From G963676655 sp963676655 (GTDB lineage: Bacteria > Verrucomicrobiota > Lentisphaeria > Victivallales > Victivallaceae): a stretch of DNA of 64,000 nucleotides. The stretch lies in contig CAXXKX010000002.1 of the NCBI GenBank assembly GCA_963676655.2, positions 1,488,001-1,552,000 of the forward strand, given 5' to 3'. The notes beneath the pieces were generated by a model. That model ran no database searches. It was not told the origin of the DNA and saw only the letters and a program-made list of their open reading frames with translations. Below are positions 42,423-50,952 of the stretch, piece by piece (position 1 is the stretch's first letter; the number at the start of each line of letters is the position of its first letter). Made by a program: the position numbers and the translations under genes.

Positions 42423-44249
42423 ATGTTGAATTCAATGAAGAGATTAAAACCTTTCCTTTTTAAAACAAAGCAATATATCTTTCCTCTGCTTTTTTTTATC
42501 GCATTGGCGGCAGTTTACCCTTTGCAGTGGCTGCGTATAGTTTATCAAGTTCCACATTATGAAGTCCTCCAGTTGTTTACAAAAGCCACTTTGGCTATGA
42601 CTGCTTTGGCATTTTGTTTTTTCAGTATTGATCGTCTGCTTTCTTTCCTTCGCTCAAAAAAACATTTTTTTATCGTTGCTCTTTGTCTTCTAAGTCTTTA
42701 TCATTTCCTGGTTCTTCCAACCTATAATATAGAATCTTTTTTCGCGGAAAGCGTATGGTGGACCATTCCATTGTTTGCGGCAGTCTATCATCGCGAAATG
42801 ATCAGATTTTTGCCGTGGGGCTTTCTTTTTATATGGTTTTTTAATTTCGGAGTTTCATATCGGGAAGTTGTCGGAAAACACTTGTTCCGTGGACTATCGG
42901 GAAACTGGAATTGGCATTCATGTCTGATATTTATGATCGTTCCGGTTATTACTGCTGCAATATGGAGTCGTAATAATCGATTGAGACAAATTCTCGCAAT
43001 GTTAATTGTAGTATTGTCTATATTGTTGATTGCTCAATCCGAATTTTCAACCGGAGCTATTATATCTTTCATTGCCGGTATAGGAACTATTTCATTGGCC
43101 CTGATGCGTAAAAAACTTCCAAATTGGGCTATTCCGGCATGCTTATCTGCGGTTGCCGGCGGTGTAATAATTTTTTTGTGCCTTTATTATTCCAATATGG
43201 TCAATTTACCTACCGGTGGAATTCGCGGATATCTTTGGCGGGCAGGTTTTTCCTTGATTGGAGACTCGCCAGTTACCGGCATTGGTACCGGAACATTTGC
43301 CAACACTTACAAATTACATATTCCCCCTGATTATTATCTGATGAATTTTGCCGCTCCGCATCATGACCATCCGCATAATAACTTAATTTATATATGGAGT
43401 TGTTTTGGCTTTATAGGCATTATCGCCTGGATTGGTATGTTGACGGTTCCCATTTACCGGGAACTCAAGCGTAGTTGCCGGCATCCGCACTGGCTGGTTG
43501 TAACGCTGCTCTTCGGATTACTGGTTGTGCTGTTTCACTCCATGGTTGATTTAACCATGTTTGTCTGGCCAACCAATATTTTAGGCTTGCTTATTCTTGG
43601 AGTATTGCTTGGGCGTATTCCGCATGGCCGGATTCCCGTTGTTCATGCTAAAATAAAAATAATTGTCGGTGCCGTTGCTGTGTTTATTCTCGTCTTTGCT
43701 GGTTTTATGCTGGTAAGTGAATTTAAGTCTACGGCCGCTTGCCGCAACGGCAAAGTTTATTTGGATATGAACAGACCTAAAGAAGCCTATGTTTCTTTTT
43801 TGCGTTCTTTCCAGATTCAGCCTAACGTTGAATCTGCTTACAGATTGGCAAGAATATCGTTTTATGATTTTAAGAAACCGGAACTGGCGTTAAAATACCT
43901 CAGCCTGCTTCCCCGTCTTGGAGCTGATAACTATCTTCATTACAATGAAATAGTTGGAAAAATATGTTTCATGAAGCGTGATTATGAAAGAGCCAGAATG
44001 TTTTTTGTTCGTGAGGTTAAAAATTATCCACTGTCAGTTCGCGGCTGGTACTACCTGATGTTGACGGAACAGCAGTTGAATGATGCGCAGGGGGTTTTGA
44101 AAGCACGCGAAACGCTTGGTTTTGTTTTAAAACAAAAGAACTTGACTCCTGAATTTATTCCGCTATTGTTAGTCAATGAATACTGGGATCTGAATCCAAG
44201 GAAAATTCCAAGGAAAATATTGGATAAATATAATATTAAAAGGCCTTGA
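42423..44249 (+). CDS. O-antigen-ligase-like membrane protein with TPR tail
   Basis: 608 residues. Ten or more membrane helices up to about residue 425, with the Wzy_C/WaaL-type region (GGIRGYLWRAGFSLIGDSPVTGIGTGTFANTY, then HHDHPHNNLIYIWSCFG, whose His-rich loop is typical). The last ~170 residues form TPR-like helices, periplasmic by topology. Likely joins or polymerises surface glycans. The next gene, a GT-C protein, starts at the end of this one, so the two probably build the same polymer or glycoprotein. No evident promoter of its own; the upstream terminator separates it from the pilin. Confidence 0.8.
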   Translation: MLNSMKRLKPFLFKTKQYIFPLLFFIALAAVYPLQWLRIVYQVPHYEVLQLFTKATLAMTALAFCFFSIDRLLSFLRSKKHFFIVALCLLSLYHFLVLPTYNIESFFAESVWWTIPLFAAVYHREMIRFLPWGFLFIWFFNFGVSYREVVGKHLFRGLSGNWNWHSCLIFMIVPVITAAIWSRNNRLRQILAMLIVVLSILLIAQSEFSTGAIISFIAGIGTISLALMRKKLPNWAIPACLSAVAGGVIIFLCLYYSNMVNLPTGGIRGYLWRAGFSLIGDSPVTGIGTGTFANTYKLHIPPDYYLMNFAAPHHDHPHNNLIYIWSCFGFIGIIAWIGMLTVPIYRELKRSCRHPHWLVVTLLFGLLVVLFHSMVDLTMFVWPTNILGLLILGVLLGRIPHGRIPVVHAKIKIIVGAVAVFILVFAGFMLVSEFKSTAACRNGKVYLDMNRPKEAYVSFLRSFQIQPNVESAYRLARISFYDFKKPELALKYLSLLPRLGADNYLHYNEIVGKICFMKRDYERARMFFVREVKNYPLSVRGWYYLMLTEQQLNDAQGVLKARETLGFVLKQKNLTPEFIPLLLVNEYWDLNPRKIPRKILDKYNIKRP

Positions 44250-44251
44250 TC

Positions 44252-46159
44252 GTGAAATATCAGGATTTTCTCGCGTCTCTTGACTTCGGCTCCGCCGTCG
44301 CTTTGCTTGCGGTTGTGGTTATTACGCTGGCCGGACTTACATTGGGCCTGGTTATTCTGGATGTTTTAAAACTTAAATTTCGCCACCCGGCTTATCGTTT
44401 AGGAGCTGCGTGTGCGCCGGGATTCGCGGTCATTGCTTTATTGTCTCTCGTTATGGGAACCTTTTGCGGCTACTATTCGTGGCTGATCTGGATTATTTTC
44501 ACCGGTATTGCAATAGCTGGAACAATCCGGTATAGCCGGGTAATCAGTGGTGCGATTTCTGCATCATACCGATATAATTCGTTGGGGATGATCATGCTGG
44601 CGGCGGCGATGATCTATTTCATGGGGTCGGCTTTTCTTTTCCCAGGATCATGGGATGAGGCAACCTACCAGGTGACATTGTCTTTACGCTGGTCCCAGTG
44701 CGGGAGCGCTGCCGTTTTTCCTGATCTTCCTTATTCCGGCTTTCCGGCAGCTCCGCAATTGATTGATACGATGCTGATCTCGATCGGCGGCATCTTAACC
44801 GCAAGACTGATGCAATGGATGATTTATTTATTGCTTTTCTGGTTTCTGATTATTCTGGTCAGAAAGTGTGGCAAATTATCGTCACTGGCGTTGTCAGCAT
44901 GTTTTATTCTGGCTCCGGTAAATCTGGCGATGATCAAGGATGTTTACTCTGAACCGTGGATGCTTATGACTCTGGTTTCCGGAATTATGCTGATCAAAGG
45001 AAACAGGGACAAGGGGTTGGCAAAATATATTGTCCTGGGAGTTTGCTCAGGTTTTGTTTTGGCGGTTAAATTGACCGGAGCGGCAATCGCGCTTGTATTG
45101 TTAATTATTTCGAGTAAAATTTCAAGTTCAGAACGTAAAGCGTTTGTTTTGTCCACTTTGACTTTTGGGGGTATTGCCGGAGTATATGCTCTTTTATTTT
45201 ATTTACGCCCGTGGATATTGACCGGGAATCCGCTTTATCCTTACTTTGGCTGGATTTTCGGCAATGCCGCTGATGCCCAAACGGCATATTATCATCACGC
45301 GATGGGCAGCTATAAATTCGGATTGAAAAACTTTTACGGTTTTTTTACCTTGCCGATATTTGTGGCTTTCAAAGGTGGTTCGATGTTTGACGGAATTATT
45401 TTCGGGGCTCAGTTTATCGTTCTTTTTTGTTTATCAATCATTGCTGCGGTCAGGATATGGCGACAAAGAAATGGAATTGGAATCAGACTGGTTACCGCGG
45501 CAATCGTGTTCTATCTTTTCTGGTTCTTCACTTCGCAGCAGTCACGCTTTTTAACCCCTTTATATATTCTGCTGATTTTGATTGCCGGTGACTTCATTCG
45601 TTCGCTGCCGGAGCGAAAATTAAAAGACCTGGCCGGACTTGTGCTTATTGTTGCTGTTGCTTGTGGTCTCTGGCAGGATTATCATTCGCTGTTCCACTAT
45701 AAGACGGCTTGGAAAATCATTTTTTCCGGTAGAGAAAAGATGCGTCCAAGATATCTGGCGGTTATTATGCGGGAATATGGTTACATCCAGTCAATGGATG
45801 CGTTGAACCGGTTGCCGGAAAACGCAAAAGTTATGCTGATATTCGAACGTCGCGGTCTCTATGTTCCAAGAAAATATGTTATTGGAACCCCGTACTTCCA
45901 GTCGTGTTTCTTTACTCCGATTCCTGAAAACGAGGATGATGTTCTCAAGGTATTACAAAAAAACAAGATATTTTATGTTCTCATGGGCCCATCCCTGCAT
46001 AACCCTGATCATTTGAAAGAGTATAATGATCTCAATTTTGCCTTTTCAAGATTATTTGCCAGATTGCTTAAAGCTAAAAAAATCCGCTACTTGTGGGGCA
46101 GTAAGGACGGATACAATCTGTTGCTGATTCCCCCTGCCACCGCTGCCGGATCAAAATAA
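44252..46159 (+). CDS. GT-C-fold membrane glycosyltransferase-like protein
   Basis: 635 residues from GTG at 44252 (AAAGG 9 nt upstream; a TTG two codons earlier is possible). About 12 membrane helices. The first large outer loop contains WDEATYQVTLSLRWSQCG, an acidic motif like the Asp/Glu metal site of GT39/ArnT-type enzymes that use polyprenyl-phosphate sugars. A soluble C-terminal part (about 520-635) faces outward. Follows the O-antigen-ligase-like gene directly; surface glycosylation is the likely role (inference). Confidence 0.72.
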   Translation: MKYQDFLASLDFGSAVALLAVVVITLAGLTLGLVILDVLKLKFRHPAYRLGAACAPGFAVIALLSLVMGTFCGYYSWLIWIIFTGIAIAGTIRYSRVISGAISASYRYNSLGMIMLAAAMIYFMGSAFLFPGSWDEATYQVTLSLRWSQCGSAAVFPDLPYSGFPAAPQLIDTMLISIGGILTARLMQWMIYLLLFWFLIILVRKCGKLSSLALSACFILAPVNLAMIKDVYSEPWMLMTLVSGIMLIKGNRDKGLAKYIVLGVCSGFVLAVKLTGAAIALVLLIISSKISSSERKAFVLSTLTFGGIAGVYALLFYLRPWILTGNPLYPYFGWIFGNAADAQTAYYHHAMGSYKFGLKNFYGFFTLPIFVAFKGGSMFDGIIFGAQFIVLFCLSIIAAVRIWRQRNGIGIRLVTAAIVFYLFWFFTSQQSRFLTPLYILLILIAGDFIRSLPERKLKDLAGLVLIVAVACGLWQDYHSLFHYKTAWKIIFSGREKMRPRYLAVIMREYGYIQSMDALNRLPENAKVMLIFERRGLYVPRKYVIGTPYFQSCFFTPIPENEDDVLKVLQKNKIFYVLMGPSLHNPDHLKEYNDLNFAFSRLFARLLKAKKIRYLWGSKDGYNLLLIPPATAAGSK

Positions 46160-46170
46160 AAAATATTTTC

Positions 46171-46207
46171 GGTTGACATTCCTGCTTATTAAAAAAGGAT
46201 GTCAATT
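46171..46207 (+). promoter_or_regulatory. CGGTTGACA motif upstream of the terminase
   Basis: CGGTTGACA, 20 nt ending TTAAAAAAGG, then ATGTCAAT. TTGACA and TGTCAA form an inverted repeat spanning the ribosome site. Similar to the region before the portal gene at 24.7 kb. Confidence 0.4.
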
Positions 46208-47467
46208 ATGGATGAAAAATTTGAAAAAACCCCGGACCAGACTCTTGCGATTCAGCTGTTGGGAGGTCCGGCCCGGCATGTTCTGCTTTTTGGCGGCAGC
46301 CGTTCCGGTAAAACTTTTATTTTGCTCTACGCGCTGGTCTTGCGTGCTTTAAAAGCTCCCCGCAGTCGTCATGCGGTTTTGCGTTTTCGCTTTAATTCCG
46401 CTAAACAGGCAATCTGGCTGGATACCCTTCCTAAAGTATTGGAACTGTGTTTTTCTGGAATAAAACTGCAGGAAAACCGGACCGACTGGTTCCTGAAATT
46501 CCGGAACGGTTCGGAAATTTGGCTTTGCGGTCTTGATGATGATGCCAGAGTGGAAAAAATCCTTGGCAAAGAATTTGCAACGGTTTATTTCAATGAATGT
46601 TCCGAAATAAGCTATCACGCGGTAACGATTGCGCTCAGTCGCCTTGCTCAGAAAACCGGATTGGTAAACCGGGCTTATTATGATTGTAACCCGGTTGGAA
46701 AGTCGCATTGGAGTTATCGGCTTTTTGTTGAGAAGATTGACCCTGAAACCAATACCCTTTTGCCGCTGCCGCAACTCTATGATTCAATGGTTATGAATCC
46801 GGCCGGCAATCGGGCAAATCTTCCAGACGGATATATAGAGGAAACCCTGGCCGGACTGCCCGAGCGTAAACGTCGCCGTTTTCTTTTGGGGGAATGGATG
46901 AATGATTTAGAGGGAGCACTTTGGAATTTGGAAATGATCAATAAATACCGGGTAGTCAATGTACCTGAATTACGCCGGATAGTTGTCGGTGTGGATCCAG
47001 CGGTTACCTCCAATGCCGCTTCAGACGCCACCGGTATTGTGGTGGCCGGGCAGGGGGGGGATGGGGATTTTTATATCCTCGATGACGCTTCATGTGAAAA
47101 AGCGTCACCGTATGAATGGGCCCGGGCCGTTATAGATAAATATCGGGAGCATCAGGCTGACCGGGTTATCGGGGAGGTTAACAACGGAGGCGATTTAATC
47201 GAGATGAATTTACGGAATGTCGACCGCACCGTCAGTTTTCGCGCGGTCCGGGCTTCTCACGGTAAATTTACCCGGGCCGAACCGGTTGCCGCACTTTATG
47301 AACAGGGCAGAGTCCATCATGTCGGCACGTTTCAAAAACTTGAAGATGAAATGTGTTCGTACAACCCGGCTACCGCATTAAAGAGTCCGGACCGGATGGA
47401 CGCGCTGGTGTGGGCGATAACGGAACTGTCCCGCTCCGGCCTAGCCGGCAGAAATGTCCTCGCTTAA
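46208..47467 (+). CDS. Phage terminase large subunit, isolated
   Basis: 419 residues. I chose the ATG at 46208 (AAAGGA 8 nt upstream). The packaging ATPase has Walker A GGSRSGKT (29-36) and Walker B ATVYFNE (124-130); the RNase-H-like nuclease domain has Asp263 (VVGVDPAV), a middle acidic site (GEVNNGGD) and the final Asp in MDALVWA. All active-site residues are present, so it should be able to cut and pump DNA. No small terminase, portal, head or tail gene is adjacent; neighbours are a glycosyltransferase and an SPFH protein, with which it overlaps tail-to-tail by 4 bp. Confidence 0.9.
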   Translation: MDEKFEKTPDQTLAIQLLGGPARHVLLFGGSRSGKTFILLYALVLRALKAPRSRHAVLRFRFNSAKQAIWLDTLPKVLELCFSGIKLQENRTDWFLKFRNGSEIWLCGLDDDARVEKILGKEFATVYFNECSEISYHAVTIALSRLAQKTGLVNRAYYDCNPVGKSHWSYRLFVEKIDPETNTLLPLPQLYDSMVMNPAGNRANLPDGYIEETLAGLPERKRRRFLLGEWMNDLEGALWNLEMINKYRVVNVPELRRIVVGVDPAVTSNAASDATGIVVAGQGGDGDFYILDDASCEKASPYEWARAVIDKYREHQADRVIGEVNNGGDLIEMNLRNVDRTVSFRAVRASHGKFTRAEPVAALYEQGRVHHVGTFQKLEDEMCSYNPATALKSPDRMDALVWAITELSRSGLAGRNVLA

Positions 47468-48336
47468 GGTTGCTGCATTGGCGGGGGAGCGGCCTCTTCA
47501 ACAATTTTTTCCGCGATTGCATGTTTTTCGGAAACCGGTAAATCGCCGAGGATTAACGATGGATTGATGCCTTCTTTGGTCAGAATGACTTTTGCATTGT
47601 TTTTCAATGACTCCTCAGTTACTTCAAGCTTCTTCAGGTCTTTTGCGTTGCCGATAAAGAATTTTTCGGCCGCATTGTTAACCAGTTCAATCGCCCGGGC
47701 TTTACCTTCGGCTACCTTAATCTCGGCTTCCCGTTTGCCTTCAGCTATTTGAATCGCGGCCATTTTGTCCTGTTCGGCCGCTTCATGACGGCCGGTTGCC
47801 AGCAGTTTCATGGCCCGGCGTTCCTGTTCCGCGGTTTTCTGCTTGTGCATGGCTTTCTTAATGTCAGCCGGAGGGTCAATCAATTTGATTTCCACCTTGG
47901 TGACTTTTAAGCCCCATTCATCGGTAGTCCTGTCCAGCGATACCTGCAGGTTATGATTGATCTTTTCCCGGGCGACCAGGCTCTCGTCAAGGGTTAAATG
48001 ACCGAATTCCTGTCTCAGGTTGGTTTGCGCCAACTGCATGACGGCAACCGGCCAGCAGTCGATATTATAGAATGTCCGTTTGATCTCCTCTTCATCATAG
48101 CCGGGACGAACCCAGATTATGCCGTCAACTTTGATTTCGACATTATCCTTGGTAATGACCTCCTGCGGCATAATATCCATGGTGTGTTCGCGTACATCGC
48201 GTAAGCGGGTTACTTCGATAAAAGGCAGCTGGAAGTGCAGGCCCGGGCCGATAAACTTACGATATTTTCCAAAAAATTCAACAATTCCTCGTTCATATTG
48301 TTTTACTACGAAAACAGGACCCAGTTTGATTCTCAT
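47464..48336 (-). CDS. SPFH/Band 7 protein without membrane anchor
   Basis: 290 residues: an SPFH domain (about 10-165; YERGIVEFFGKYRKFIGPGLHFQLPFI, EVITKDNVEIKVDGIIWVRP, KINHNLQVSLDRTTDEWGLKVTKVEIKLIDPP) and a long Ala/Glu/Lys coiled coil (about 165-245; AEGKREAEIKVAEGKARAIEL), as in the QmcA/stomatin group that organises membrane microdomains and controls FtsH-type proteases. Unlike QmcA it lacks the N-terminal membrane helix. It overlaps the terminase by 4 bp at the 3' end. Confidence 0.88.
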   Translation of the reverse strand: MRIKLGPVFVVKQYERGIVEFFGKYRKFIGPGLHFQLPFIEVTRLRDVREHTMDIMPQEVITKDNVEIKVDGIIWVRPGYDEEEIKRTFYNIDCWPVAVMQLAQTNLRQEFGHLTLDESLVAREKINHNLQVSLDRTTDEWGLKVTKVEIKLIDPPADIKKAMHKQKTAEQERRAMKLLATGRHEAAEQDKMAAIQIAEGKREAEIKVAEGKARAIELVNNAAEKFFIGNAKDLKKLEVTEESLKNNAKVILTKEGINPSLILGDLPVSEKHAIAEKIVEEAAPPPMQQP

Positions 48337-48380
48337 TTTTTCCTCCCTTGAGTATTATTTGATTGTAATAGTCGATTTTT

Positions 48381-49148
48381 TTACCAGTCACTCTCTAGTG
48401 ATTCCATTTCATCCCAGGTTGACACCTCACTGTCGTTATCTGAAGGGATATATATGTTTATCAGGAATGTCCATGGCAGCCAGCCGTCCTTGTTCACATT
48501 AACAAGTCCGAGTTGAAAATTGGCGCGTTTGGCATGGTTGTAAATCCCGATTTGAGAAAGAACATGCCGGGATTTATTGACCAGGGCCAGCTGGAGTCCG
48601 GCAGTGTGTGCCCAGTTAAGTATTCCGCACATTTGCACATTGGGTATTCTGGAATAGTTCCAGATTACCCCTAACTGATAATCGATGCTGCGTTTGGCAT
48701 AATTGGATATCACTCCGCCAAGCTGGACGTTTCCCCGGTTTGTCCAGTTCATTATACAACCAATCTGCAAGGTGCTTTCATCTGCAATATTGAATAGTCC
48801 GCAGATCTGGGTTCCTGAAGCATGAGCCCAGTTCCAAAGTGCGTTAAGTTGAAAATAATTATGTCTGGTTACATTGAAAAGCGCACTCATCTGAACCGCA
48901 CTGGAACGCCATGCTATATTATAAAGAGTACACATTTGCAGATAAGATGTTTTGCTCTGATTGGCAAACACGGTCATTTGCACTGGAACGTCTTCACTGC
49001 CTTCTATTGCCACCATTGCCATCCCGGTCGGAGACTGGCAGCCGGTTGAAAAAAACATTATGCTATTAACCGTCAATAACAATGCGATGATTTTTTTATG
49101 GTAAAATAATTTTTCGATAAAAGAACCCGAAACCGCACCCTTATTCAT
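48381..49148 (-). CDS. Surface lipoprotein made of about 21-residue repeats
   Basis: 255 residues. A lipobox near residue 37 (FFSTGC) marks a lipoprotein. From about residue 65 to 225 runs a solenoid-like series of about eight units with the pattern Gln-x-x-x-Leu-x-Asn-x-Ala-x(8): VQMSALFN, FQLNALWNWA, TQICGLFNIA, LQIGCIMNW, VQLGGVISNYA, YQLGVIWNYS, VQMCGILNWA, FQLGLVNVN. The last unit with LPWTFLINIYIP resembles the LA_2272-type surface repeat proteins; that identification is from memory and tentative. Probably a beta-helical surface protein of unknown role. Confidence 0.7.
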   Translation of the reverse strand: MNKGAVSGSFIEKLFYHKKIIALLLTVNSIMFFSTGCQSPTGMAMVAIEGSEDVPVQMTVFANQSKTSYLQMCTLYNIAWRSSAVQMSALFNVTRHNYFQLNALWNWAHASGTQICGLFNIADESTLQIGCIMNWTNRGNVQLGGVISNYAKRSIDYQLGVIWNYSRIPNVQMCGILNWAHTAGLQLALVNKSRHVLSQIGIYNHAKRANFQLGLVNVNKDGWLPWTFLINIYIPSDNDSEVSTWDEMESLESDW

Positions 49149-49403
49149 ATTTTACTCCAGCTGATGTTGGAAAATTTTTACTTTCTCAGTATAAAGCATG
49201 AAGCCTCTTTTTTCAAGCCTGAATACTGAAAAATAGATAAGTCTGTGGAAGGATAAAAAACTTGACGTTAATGTTTAAGACAATATTTGTGTAAGACTCA
49301 ATGTCGTAATGATTCGCAATTCATCAGGACAAACTTTTTTAATTCTTTGGGAATTTTAGTGAGTAAGGAAAAATTGAAGAAGATGGGAAAATTGACGATA
49401 GCA

Positions 49404-49432
49404 TCCTCTGTCCCGCATAACAGGACAGAGGA
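49404..49432 (-). terminator. Stem-loop after the small HTH gene
   Basis: Perfect 10-bp stem TCCTCTGTCC (49404-49413) / GGACAGAGGA (49423-49432), 16 nt past the stop codon of the minus-strand HTH gene. The T-run is poor on both strands, so it may only stabilise the mRNA end. Confidence 0.4.
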
Positions 49433-49447
49433 ATGGTCTGAAGTGAA

Positions 49448-49651
49448 CTATTTCATCTTAAAATCCCCAAGACCATCAATCAGCAACAAGGGATTGCAGT
49501 CCATTGCTTGACCATATTTGTGCGCGGTATTCACGCTGCGAATCCCCTTTCGCGCCTGCATGGATACCGCCGCTCGGCTGATTCCAAGTTTCTCCGCCAG
49601 TTCCACCTGTTTCATATTTCGGGCTTTAATCATTCGTTTTAATGCCGTCAT
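49448..49651 (-). CDS. Small HTH protein, Cro/XRE-like
   Basis: 67 residues. The helix-turn-helix is clear: MKQVELAEKLGISRAAVSMQARKG (helix 2 and recognition helix 3, about residues 13-36). Short Cro-like length with no effector domain. Divergent from a larger HTH protein across 385 AT-rich bp, the arrangement of a phage-type Cro/CI switch, though no other phage gene is adjacent. Targets unknown. Confidence 0.78.
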   Translation of the reverse strand: MTALKRMIKARNMKQVELAEKLGISRAAVSMQARKGIRSVNTAHKYGQAMDCNPLLLIDGLGDFKMK

Positions 49652-50036
49652 CTTTTTTCTCCTTACTTTTTGGGTTTAAGTTTTAACGATTAAAACGGTT
49701 CGGTTTTTATTACTATTTTTTTTATAATTAATTATGATTGGAATTAATAATTAATTTCACTTATTAAATAGTAATATTGTCAACCATTAAGCTCTGTTTT
49801 TCGTTTTTTAGGTTGTTTTTAAGCATAATTACAATAGTTTTTCTATTGATTTTTTTAATCTTTAGCTTAAAAAAATTAATTAAATTATTAAAAAAATAAA
49901 TCTATTTATTAAAAAATCAAACTGTTTTATGAAAAAAGTTAATAAAAATGTAAAAAATAGTTGACGAAAGGTGAAATATGTATTATTATATAGATAACTG
50001 AAGTTTTGAGTCAGCTTAATGATAAGGAGAAGATTA
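49652..50036. promoter_or_regulatory. AT-rich divergent control region
   Basis: No gene. About 80% A+T. Promoter for the rightward HTH gene: TTGACG (49961-49966), 17 nt, TATTAT (49984-49989). Several AATTAATAATTAATT-like dyads near 49727-49757 could be operators; none is unambiguous. Confidence 0.55.
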
Positions 50037-50822
50037 GTGTCAGCATCAGTTAATGGATGGAGTTTAATCTCAAAATGGCTTGGGATCAGACAGAAGAGGC
50101 AGAAGTATTTAGCTGAAATTCTGGGGGTCAGTAATTCAGCGGTTTCCCAGTATAAGAAAGGAAATTTCCTTTTAAATGCTGAACAAATGCAGGTAATTAT
50201 TGACGCTTTGAACTTCAGTCAAGGCGATATTGACGCCTTTTATGCCGAAGTGTCAAACGCTCGTTTTGCTAATGGGCGGATTAAAAGCAGTGTGAGTTAT
50301 AGTAATAGAGATTACGATAACACAGCGCAAAAGAAACCGCCGACAGTAAAGGAGGAACCCGGCGAGTATTTTACTATTCCACGGGACTCCGCTGCTGCTT
50401 GTCAGGGTCGGCCTTATGATTTTATCACTCAGCGTAACCTGGCAAAATATGATCCCAAGCAGGAAGATTTGGACCTTTTCGCACAAGGGGTTTCAAAGAA
50501 AAAAATTTTTCTCCCGGTTTCGCTTGATGGCGGAGTGGCTTTACAGCTTGATGGCAGAGCTCTTACTCCCGGGATTTTGCCTGATTCGATTTTTTTGCTG
50601 GATTGTCATAGTTTACCGACTCCGAGCGACATTGCCGCGTATCAGTTAAACAATGGAAAAGTCGGAGTACTGCATTACCATAGAAATGGCGAAGACTATA
50701 ATATGGTTTCAGACGTCGATGGAAAAATAATGTTTATATGGACCAAGGAGGAGGCGGTAAAAGCAGTTAAATGGATGTATCCGGTACGTGCTGTTTTTTC
50801 TTCATTGCTGCCTTTGAAATGA
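50037..50822 (+). CDS. HTH regulator, phage-repressor-like
   Basis: 261 residues from GTG at 50037, chosen because AAGGAGA (50024-50030) is 6 nt upstream; an ATG six codons earlier would overlap that ribosome site. XRE-type HTH near residues 20-45 (YLAEILGVSNSAVSQYKKG). The C-terminal half (about 120-261; KKIFLPVSLDGGVALQLDGRALTPGILPDSIFLLD) resembles an S24/LexA-like sensor or peptidase fold, but I cannot point to an intact Ser-Lys dyad. May control the divergent small HTH gene, or phage-like genes elsewhere (inference). Confidence 0.68.
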   Translation: MSASVNGWSLISKWLGIRQKRQKYLAEILGVSNSAVSQYKKGNFLLNAEQMQVIIDALNFSQGDIDAFYAEVSNARFANGRIKSSVSYSNRDYDNTAQKKPPTVKEEPGEYFTIPRDSAAACQGRPYDFITQRNLAKYDPKQEDLDLFAQGVSKKKIFLPVSLDGGVALQLDGRALTPGILPDSIFLLDCHSLPTPSDIAAYQLNNGKVGVLHYHRNGEDYNMVSDVDGKIMFIWTKEEAVKAVKWMYPVRAVFSSLLPLK

Positions 50823-50952
50823 CAAATATTCGCATTTCAGTCAATTTATCCTGTGAAAATATTAAAAAAATAATTTCACAGGGTTAATTCTTGTTTATTC
50901 TGTGCTATATTGTTGAGCTGATGCGAGAATAATGTTATTAAAGGTTTAAGTA

